Assembly: GCF_022376445.1 (NCBI RefSeq)
Contig: NW_025955197.1
Span: 1-60,703 of the forward strand
Length of the DNA stretch: 60,703 bases
From: Fomitopsis serialis
Lineage: Eukaryota; Basidiomycota; Agaricomycetes; Polyporales; Fomitopsidaceae
Direction: 5' to 3'
The notes under the pieces were generated by a model that worked only from the letters and a program-made list of their open reading frames with translations, had not been told where the DNA came from and made no database searches. Shown piece by piece: positions 52,735 through 60,703 of this stretch (position 1 is its first letter; each line of letters begins with the position of its first letter). The position numbers and the translations under genes were made by a program.

Positions 52735-55700
52735 CTAAAATGGCACCTTCTTCCCAGCCCTCTTCACTTTGCACAGGGTGTGCTCTACCATGACAGGATC
52801 AAACACAATCTTGGACTTCACATCAGCAGACAGCTTGGCCTCAAGATGATCATGTGCAAGCTTAAAAGCCTTGCACACTTCATCTTGAGTAGCTGACTTG
52901 CCGCTGATCAGTCCAAGACATGCAAGACCGGCAAACGCACCAGCCTTCAAGTTCCAAACCACCTCACCCATCTCCTCCACCGTCGGCATCTTCACCTTCC
53001 CAGCATATGCAAAGTCAGCAGCCAGGAGAGTGGAAGTCAGAGGTCCAGAGGATGGAAGGCGCTTGCGCTGGATAGCTCCAGTGCGACACTCTGCAAGGAA
53101 CTCCCGTCGCGCATCCATGAACGCAACCGGGTGCGCACGAAAGAACTCACGGAAGTGAGGCTCAGCTGCAAAATAAGCCTCCGCATGCTGAGGACCGCGC
53201 TGGGGTTGGTGTGTCCCATAGCATGACTTGTCACAGAGGTAGTCCTCCGGGTGAACAGCGACAAGTTTCTTGAAGTCCTTGAGAGAAGGGAAGAAGTTGG
53301 GAGAGAGGTAGGAGGCCTTGGCTCCAAAGGTGATGCAGCGGTGGAGGATACCGCTGGCAATGGCGCCAACCTTGCCTATGTTGTCAGGATGGAAGGGGCC
53401 AGAGGGAGATGTTACTGCGCGACGGCCCCTAGCGAGCTCCCGGAAAGGCAAGCGCTTGTCATCGTTCTGCGCACACCAGCGCTGAAGAACAGACGACGAC
53501 TTGGTCAACTTCGCACCTTCGAGGAGATGGGGGAGGACGCCATAGCAGTCCATGATGAAGCCCAAGAGTGCATCAAGACCGTGAGCATCAGAGTTGGTGA
53601 GCTGCAGGGGAATGGTAGGCGCAGGGGGAGCAGAGGAAGATGGAGTGGAGGGAGCTGGGATGACGCCGGCACGAAGTCTGAGGAACTCAGCAAACGCCTG
53701 CGCATCGGGCGACGTTGGCTGAGAGAGAACTGGGAGCTGGCAGAGATCATAGTAGAACACGTCCAGACGGTTGGAGGAGACAAGACGATGGCGCTCATGA
53801 GGAAGGAGAAGAGATGCCTCCGCGCGCAGGTAGATGTCCCAGACGCCATCCAGAAGGAGGACATCAGAGGTGCGGAAGGCAGAGATGATAGCGCGGATGA
53901 AGAGAGAGTGGAGGTAGGAAGCGGTCTTGTGGGGAAGTCGAGCCACGTGCGCAGGGTTGCATGGATGAAAGTGATAGACGCACCACGACGCAGATCAGGC
54001 GACTGGTACCGTGTCTGTGGGATGGTGGCAGAACACGGTGGGAGACTGGGGAGGAAGTCCTCGCGCTGGAGCTTCACAGAGTTGTAAGACTGGAAGCCCT
54101 TGTCCACAGCGCGTGCAAGACGTGCAAGCCAGTCATCAGCGTCAGAGTCACCTTCAAGGACTTTGGTGCAGTAGTTGACTGCAACACGGTCCAGCCACAG
54201 CCATGCATAGTAGTTCATGAGCATGACTTCAGACCGCAGAATGGCGCGCTTAAGGTGCTGGACCCAATCAGCGCGCTCAAACTGGGTCTGAGCAGACCAG
54301 TTCTAGATCAATGCAAAGTCAGACACGCTCTGAATGCATCAGAAAATTGAAGGACTTACACTTTGCAACAAAACTGCAAACTCAACAGAGCGTGCAGTGG
54401 CAGAGTCCTCACCCTCCATCGCGTCAAAGAGCCGGTCAAGCATCTTGCGCGGTACAGAGGCTAAGTCTGGCTGCTGCACGTTCAGAACACGTGCAACATT
54501 GCCTAGACTCTTGTTCATGGCATGGAACTTCCCCTCAGTGAAGAGAGAAAGAACCGCCGCATACGCTAAGTCCAAGGTGAGTGATTGAAACAAATGACAC
54601 AAAATTGAGACTCACGGTTTGCACTTGTACTTCCAGAGGGACCCGCTGCATCAGACTCAGCATCACTCTCATCAACTTTGAAAAAGAACATATCTGAGTG
54701 AGAAATTCACGTATAAAATGCAAAGTCAATGGCGTACCTTCATCATCCACACCCTGCAATGACGCTGCAGGTGGACCCATAAGGTCATCCAGAGCTACAG
54801 AGGGCTGAGCTTGATCATCCTCTCCATCAGAAACATGGCGAGCTATGAAAGAAAGCATGAAATTGGAACTACTACAGCGCAACTGACTTCTTACTGGCAC
54901 GCCGAGGTCGCAAAGTCCTACCACCTCCACGCTGAGCTGGCTCAGCAGACCCACTAGCCTGACCAGCTGCAGGTCCTGCTAAGGCCATCACACGTGCTGA
55001 ACGACGTGGACGGCCTATGACTTGAAGAGCTATAAGGCAAACTGTCAGTAAAGCCAAAAAAGCGCAAAAAAGGCGCAAAAAAACGCAAAAAAGCGCAACA
55101 AGTGCTGCAAAGCTAACAAAAAAGCGAAAAAAAGCGCACCATCTTCGTTTCCTAAGTCCAGATGCACTGTGAGAGCCATGAGATTGTGCTCAAACTGTAC
55201 AACTATGAGACTACTCACCTCGCTGTGCAGGTCTGCTATCAGCATCTGCACCATCCTCCTCATCGCGCGCACGCTTCTTGCCCTTGGTCTTCTTCGGCTT
55301 AGCGCTGCCCTTGGCTTGCGCAGTCTTCTGTCCACTCTTGGAGGACTTCTCTGCAATCACCAAGTGAGCAAGACAACACAAGAGAACGTACAAGACTTAC
55401 TGTGTGCTTTGGAACCTGAAAACCAAGTCAGAACACAAGTCCAGAAATGCTTAAGTGCAGCACTTACGTCCAGGACGTGTCACTGGCGCTGGGTCTGGAA
55501 TCTCCAATTCATGGCGGAGGGCGACAATGTGCTTGTCATACGTCGCACGTGGAATGACAGCCGCATAGTGCAGCTTGTGCTCCTTCCACTCCCTCCAAAC
55601 CTGAGCACGCTCATCAATGGATGGATGAACGTACTCAGGTTCGTCAGGCCGATGTTCAAGGACAGGAACAAGTTCCGTGTCAGAGAACGTGATGGGCTGG

Positions 55701-57613
55701 CCCTCCTCATCAACCGCAGAGAACGCTTTGAAGAACGTGTCTGGGTCAAGAGATGGGCCCACATCGGCCTGACGCCACAAAGAGAAGACAACATTGTACA
55801 ACTGGCGCACCAAAAAAGACGCAACGGTACGTCTGTCCCCAATGTTGAGACCATCAACAGCGTAGTTGAGCTTGTTGGTATCCGTCTTGAAGTCCCGGTC
55901 ATACCTGAAAATGCATCAGTATGCTGAAAAACAACAAGTCCAGGACTTACATAGGATTGTACATCTCCGGTGGGACCTTCAGCACGTCCCGCGCAAGCGC
56001 ACCAAGCGCAAGCATGGACTGACCATCCATGACCCGGCTCATGGGGTACATGATATGGTTAAGACGCAGTGCGTCCTCTGCAATCTCGACAGAGGGGTCC
56101 GTGACATACGGACTCATCCCCATGTGCCAATGAAGGCCAGAGAACAAGACGGTGAGTAGGCTAGACCTCTCCGTCTCGTCCTCTGCGAAACCGTCAGGGA
56201 GTCTCACATACGTGTAAGACTCTGGAAACAGGAAGAGCCCGGGGTGGATGCCCGCGTGCAACTTCGAGAAGACAGTCATGACAGACATCGCACCTATGGA
56301 ATCATGCTGATCCTGGTGCAGCCCACCAAAAAAGCCCAGAGACTCTGACAAGTTCATGGGCCCTGCATAACACGTGTCAGAAGTGAACACAAATAAAGAA
56401 AAAGACTTACCTTTCTGCAGCTCTGTCAGGTAATCAGGCGTGGAGATGTTGAGCTGGCTCCCACCAAAGCATACATTGTCCACACTCCCCGGGCGGAAGT
56501 ACCCGAGGAGCTTGGCCTGCAGCTCCATGCGGTGGTGAAGCTCAGGCTGGACGGTGCGGATGACATGAACTCCAAGTTCACCGCCCACCTGCAAAATGAT
56601 AAGTCAAAAAATGTGAGATGCAACAACTCTTACCTTTGCAAGCTCCCTACGTATCTTCGCATCCTCACCATCGCCACCCACAAAGGACTTAGCCTCTACG
56701 TTGGGGGACAGGACACCATTCTGGGCCTGCTGGGACTGGGTGATAGCGTAGATACGCTTACGGTCAGCGGTACCTTTCAGGCCCTTGTCGAGCACAAGAC
56801 GCTCGAACTCCGTGCCTTTCACCCAGCCCCCGTCCTCCTTGACGGGCGCCTCACGGGAACACTGGTCAACGGGACCAATGATCTCGCTACGGAGGCTGAG
56901 GTAGCGCTCCTGCAGCTCCAAGGGCATGTCCCTACGCAGCAGTGAGCATGAAAAGCAATATGGAAACAGAAATACTTACCTCTGGGCAAAGATCTGTTGG
57001 CGCAGGACATCATCTTCCCAGCCCGGGCCGGCCGGCGACGCAACGTAGACGGGCCGTGCGAACAGCGAGTCACGTGGGCACAGAACGTGCCACCCTAGCA
57101 ATACATAAGCTCTCATTCATGAGATGGATTGCATGCTTACCTTTGTCCCGCGCGTCGTCCTCCGAGACATGCGGGAGATCCCAATCCGACGGCTTCCTCG
57201 CGGTCGTCGCAGCGGCAGCACGCTCGCTGTTATCGACGAACGTGAGGTAGCACGTTGCGTTCGCGTCTCCCTTGTATGGGTTACGCGGGTGCTCGTTCAC
57301 CTTGAAGAGGGGAGGAGCGGACTCGGGGCGGTTAGCCACTGGGACCCACTCCCCAGGCGCATTCAAGATTGTGCTTGCAGGGATCCCGAAGGGATATGCA
57401 GCAGAAGTGCTAGATATGGTTAGTACTGCATCCCAGAATGAAGAATGGATCACTTACTATATCCAATTGCCTTGAGAACACTCCAGTTCTCCAGGGAAAC
57501 CTTCGGGGAGGACAGGTTGGTCTTCCTGAGGCTACAGTGCCAAAAAAAGCGCTATCAGAGGCTGTTCACTGCAGAAAAAGAACAGGGATGGCATATCTAA
57601 GCACTCACCATGA
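52735..57613 (-). CDS. Long multi-exon gene with dioxygenase-like HxD core
   Basis: Exons run from an ATG near 57611 to the stop at 52735, with introns typically GTAAGTC..CAG. The N-terminal third includes GEWVPVANRPESAPPLF. The middle exon reads ESLGFFGGLHQDQHDSIGAM, with an HxD triad (HQD, 56310-56318). It continues with HPGLFLFPESYTYV and a distal LFSGLHWHMGMSP (about 56120-56135). This order of HxD, beta strands and distal His fits a double-stranded beta-helix oxygenase and recalls basidiomycete TET/JBP-like proteins. A basic AT-hook-like segment follows (KPKKTKGKKRARDEED, RPRRSARV), then a long helical C-terminal domain of unknown type (YYAWLWLDRVAVNYCTKVLE, KRAGKKVPF at the end). The frame changes near 53950, either an intron or an indel. 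It may be two genes. Confidence 0.45.
55055..55140 (-). repeat. GCGCTTTTTT repeat within an intron
   Basis: The minus strand shows repeated GCGCTTTTTT/GCGTTTTTTT units inside an intron of the long gene. It supplies a pyrimidine-rich tract and may have grown by slippage. Confidence 0.65.
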
Positions 57614-57727
57614 CAGATGTTCGAAAATTCGGGCTGGATGGCAAGAATATGGGGGTGCAGAGGCTGGAGAGTCGAGGAGATGGAGGTCGTTCGAGCGAAA
57701 ACCGCAGAGTCCTGTGTTTGGCGCCCG

Positions 57728-57788
57728 CGTGCCGTTCGGAGGTGCAACCGTCCGGAAATTCCGCACGGTTGCACCTCCGAACGGCACG
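57728..57788. repeat. 61-bp near-perfect palindrome
   Basis: Arms 57728-57751 and 57765-57788 are perfect 24-base inverses. The 13-base centre contains a further CGGAA/TTCCG pairing, leaving one C-C mismatch and a one-base loop. It lies upstream of the long gene. Confidence 0.9.
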
Positions 57789-58117
57789 AGGGGCTTGCCG
57801 ACCCGCCAAATTGACGGGATTTGAAGTCGGATTGAGACTCCGTGCGATGCCGAGACGCGCGCTCGAGCGGAGTCCAGAATTGTGGCTGAGGGCGCTTGAG
57901 CGATCCTCCTCGCTCGAGCAGTGTCCCTCAGCTTCGTCGCGTCCAACGACGCGCGTCGAACGTCCCGCGACGAGACGGGAAGGAGTAGGAGGGGTCAAGG
58001 GAACAATAAGGTGAGTAATGTAGAGTTTCTGAGTCATAGGAAATGCTTACCTTCGAGTGAAGACCTCGACTTCTGTCGTGAAGTTCACGCCCTCGCACGG
58101 CCGGCCCCTACTCCCCC

Positions 58118-59582
58118 ATGCCCCGCTGGCGGTCAGGAGCGGTTGCGGTCGATTCTCCCAGCTCCGGAGAATCGAACACACCCGCTTTTGTCCACACGCC
58201 CACACTCACAGCCTTGCAGCTCGCCATCAAAGTCGGCGCGCCTCTCATCGACCACCCCTGCTCTCCCACCTCCACCGCTTCGTCCCGCGCCCGCCGCCCG
58301 TGCGCAAGTGACGCAGGCGACTCTCCCAGCATGGGAGAGTCGAGCGTCGCCGGTTCCGCGACAAACGAAGGCCCTCAGAAGGCCCTGGGTCGCGATCTGC
58401 ACACCCAGGGCCCTACCTACCACCTCCACTTCCGCAAGCTCGTCCTGCGCCCGTTCGCGCTGCCGAACGGTTGCGTCGGGCTCTCCCATGCTGGGAGAGC
58501 CCAGCGCGACCGTTTCCCATGAAACGGGCGCGGGTTCGAGCTGTCTGGGTGGACTTCTGTCCACCCTGTGCCCAGCCCTACCCACTGCACCTCGCCCCGC
58601 CCGTCCCGCGCCCATTTGCGGTGCGGAACGGTTGCGTCGGGCTCTCCCATGCTGGGAGAGCCCAGCGCGACCGTTTCCCATGAAACGGGCGCGGGTTTGA
58701 GCTGTCTGGGTGGACTTCTGTCCACCCAGTGCCCGGCCTACCTACCGGACCTCGACCCGCCCGTTTGCGGTGCGGAACGGTTGCGTCGGGCTCTCCCATG
58801 CTGGGAGAGCCCAGCGCGACCGTTTCCCGTGAAACGGTCGCGGGTCCGAGCTCGCTGGGTGGACTTCTGTCCACCCAGCGCCCAGCCCTACCCACTGCAC
58901 CTCGCCCCGCCCGTCCCGCGCCCATTTGCGGTGCGGAACGGTTGCGTCGGGCCTCCCATGCTGGGAGAGCCCAGCGCGACCGTTTCCCGTGAAACGGTCG
59001 CGGGTCTGAGCTCGCTGGGTGGACTTCTGTCCACCCAGCGCCCAGCCCCACCTACTCGACCTCGCCCGCCCGTCCCGCGCCCATTTGCGGTGCGGAACAG
59101 TTGCGTCGGGCTCTCCCATGCTGGGAGAGCCCAGCGCGACCGTTTCCCGTGAAACGGTCGCGGGTCTGAGCTCGCTGGGTGGACTTCTGTCCACCCAGCG
59201 CCCAGCCCCACCTACTCGACCTCGCGCCGCCCGTCCCGTGCCCGTTTGCGGTGCGGAACGGTTGCATCGGGCTCTCCCATGCTGGGAGAGCCCAGCACGA
59301 CCATTTCCCGCGAAACAGCCGCGGGTTTGGTTGCTCTCAGTGGACTTCTGTCCACCCAGGGCCCAGCCCACCTCCTCAACCTCAACCCGCCCGTCCCGCG
59401 CCCGTTTGTGGTGTGGAACGGTTGTGTAGGGCTCTCCCATGCTGGGAGAGCCCAGCGCGACTGTTTCCGCCAAAGTGGTCGCGGGTTCCAGGCGTATGGG
59501 TGGTCATCCGTCCACCCAGGCCCCAGCCCACCTCCTGACCTCGACCCGCCCGTCCCGCGTGTGTTTGCGGTGCGGAACGGTT
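58118..59582. repeat. 160-bp hairpin satellite array
   Basis: About nine units with a 149-161-bp period (starts at about 58458, 58618, 58767, 58928, 59087, 59248, 59408, 59567; earlier units diverged). Each unit has three hairpins: GGCTCTCCCA/TGGGAGAGCC, GCGACCGTTT/AAACGGTCGC and GCTGGGTGGAC/GTCCACCCAGC. The array stops abruptly at 59582 in AT-rich DNA. Frames are open in several registers, but the period is not a multiple of three, so coding is unlikely. Confidence 0.9.
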
Positions 59583-59589
59583 ATGTCTG

Positions 59590-60703
59590 AATCAATCAAA
59601 TTTTCATTTATCAAATTTTCATATTGGTCTTGTGCTGGCCTCAATTGTACTAATCAAAAATGACTGTAGTGGACTAAAAGTAAGTATTGAGTAATTCATT
59701 GTAGACTTGCTTATGAATATACTGTACAGTATGCTTGACTGTATATGTCTATATTGTCTGACATCTCCGCATAGTGCAACTTATCATGTATCCTTATCAG
59801 CTAGCTACATGATGAGTCATAGTAAAGAGCACGTGTCACATGTGCCCTGATGCCAAGCCTCTTTTCTTGTCACATATAGTGGGCATTGGCGATTGCAATT
59901 CCTCATTCCCAACCCCCATGTTTGTCTTATTCCTCTCCATCTTTATTCTGGAATGCTGGCCCTTGCAACAGTCCCAGCCTAGACAGACTATTTGCATGTT
60001 GCCATGGGCATGCAGGTAGCCTTGCTAGGCTGGTTGACACAATGTATGTATGTATTTGAGTATAATACATTGACCTACTCTGATATAGGTTGCTGTTGTA
60101 TTGGGCTCTGGGGGCTTTACTTTGATTCTGGGGGCTTTCCAGTGACTACGGTTGCTACAAACAAGCATATGCCATTTGGGTGTTTGGGAGCCTCCTCGCT
60201 GATATTGGTTGGCGTGCGCTGTCACTTGTTTACAGTGTTGTTGGGTTCTGGGGGCATCATTGTGACTCTGTCATAACAAACAAGCATATGTCATTTGGGC
60301 ATAAGAGGGCCTCCGCACTGACACTTGGTTGGTGTGCGCCATCTCTTGTTTGTATGGGTACTTTGGATCTGACGGTCATGCTACACACATGTCCATATTG
60401 TAGATGCATAAGATCTGGTACGTTCTCAATCTGTATGCAATACTGCACTGATATTTGTTTCCAGTACAGGGCCAATGTTGAACCTGGGTGACGTGGCATA
60501 TTGCAGGCAGTAAACATGTGGTATGGGTGAGTGGTACATTCCATATATGTAGTATGTCATACTAATGGTTGTCAGCTTCTGCATCTGTGTGTAGTATGGC
60601 ACAACACTGGATCATTCACTCAAGGTACGTATATCATATAGTCTCATGATATGAATTGAACTTACGGAACACATAGACAGAACTACATAGTCATTCTTTG
60701 TTT
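59590..60703. other. AT-rich spacer
   Basis: No gene recognised apart from the duplication at 60143-60370. Confidence 0.5.
60143..60370. repeat. Diverged tandem duplication of about 120 bp
   Basis: Two direct copies share AACAAGCATATG, CATTTGGG, GGGCCTCC/GAGCCTCC and TTGGTTGG.GTGCGC. Confidence 0.7.

Noticed and set aside
43375..58100. KDZ transposase accompanying the TET/JBP-type genes
   Set aside because: I looked for its cysteine-rich and DDE segments and did not see them. Any link to KDZ elements remains a hypothesis.
58118..59582. CRISPR-like direct repeat array
   Set aside because: Units are 160 bp with no unique spacers, and the genome is eukaryotic. It is a satellite.
58121..59663. 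Long overlapping frames in the 160-bp satellite, in several registers on both strands
   Set aside because: The period is not a multiple of three, so the frame rotates from unit to unit. High GC keeps all frames open. These are not genes.

Overview
The window looks like heterochromatic, transposon-packed nuclear DNA of a basidiomycete fungus, most likely an Agaricomycete of the polypore type. The reasons are short introns of about 50 nt with GT..AG ends, a Plavaka (CACTA-like) transposase, a pogo-type element, two Copia elements, DUF6532-like genes, and fungal TET/JBP-like dioxygenase genes. AT-rich spacers (1-925, 50.4-52.7 kb, 59.6-60.7 kb) alternate with GC-rich elements. I see no tRNA, rRNA or CRISPR array.

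Left half (926-36822): a set of nested insertions. The outermost shell is a pogo/Tc1-type DNA transposon (TA duplication, ends beginning CAGACTTAAACC). Its minus-strand transposase gene is split by a 30-kb insertion, Copia element A (2333-32374, 500-bp LTRs, duplication GTCTG). Copia A is itself split twice: by LTR element C (6494-22526, 508-bp LTRs, duplication TTAGG, minus strand, no pol found) and by a Plavaka element D (about 22.69-30.02 kb) carrying a DUF6532-like gene and a transposase gene facing apart. Element C is split by a hAT transposon E (8444-12849, 8-bp duplication GTCTCGCA) and by a long foldback element F (about 17.6-20.5 kb). The right arm of the pogo element, inside its terminal repeat, is split by a small TIR element B (33346-36796, 8-bp duplication ACTGACCC), which contains a second foldback element G of the same family as F.

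The most unusual signal lies in element C. At least fourteen copies of a palindrome, about 30 bp long, are scattered through its internal region. The two arms change together from copy to copy (CCAGGC/GCCTGG, CCGGGC/GCCCGG, CTGGGC/GCCCAG, CCGAGC/GCTCGG, CTGGAC/GTCCAG), even where this alters the peptide read through them. A separate 160-bp satellite at 58.1-59.6 kb carries three hairpins per unit, again with covarying arms, and a near-perfect 61-bp palindrome lies just before it.

Right half (36.8-60.7 kb): a 1.06-kb TIR element H, a broken LINE-type ORF1, a 5'-truncated Copia J with an open RT/RNase H frame, then minus-strand multi-exon genes. These are a DUF6532-like gene (43.4-46.2 kb), a TET/JBP-type 2-oxoglutarate dioxygenase gene (46.4-49.5 kb), a small repeat-containing gene (49.7-50.3 kb) and a long gene with a second dioxygenase-like HxD core (52.7-57.6 kb). 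At least five premature stops in the old elements, and all four LTR differences in element C, fit C-to-T changes. Such changes are the signature of methylcytosine decay or a RIP-like process, which makes the neighbouring TET/JBP-type genes thematically interesting. No functional link can be shown from sequence alone.
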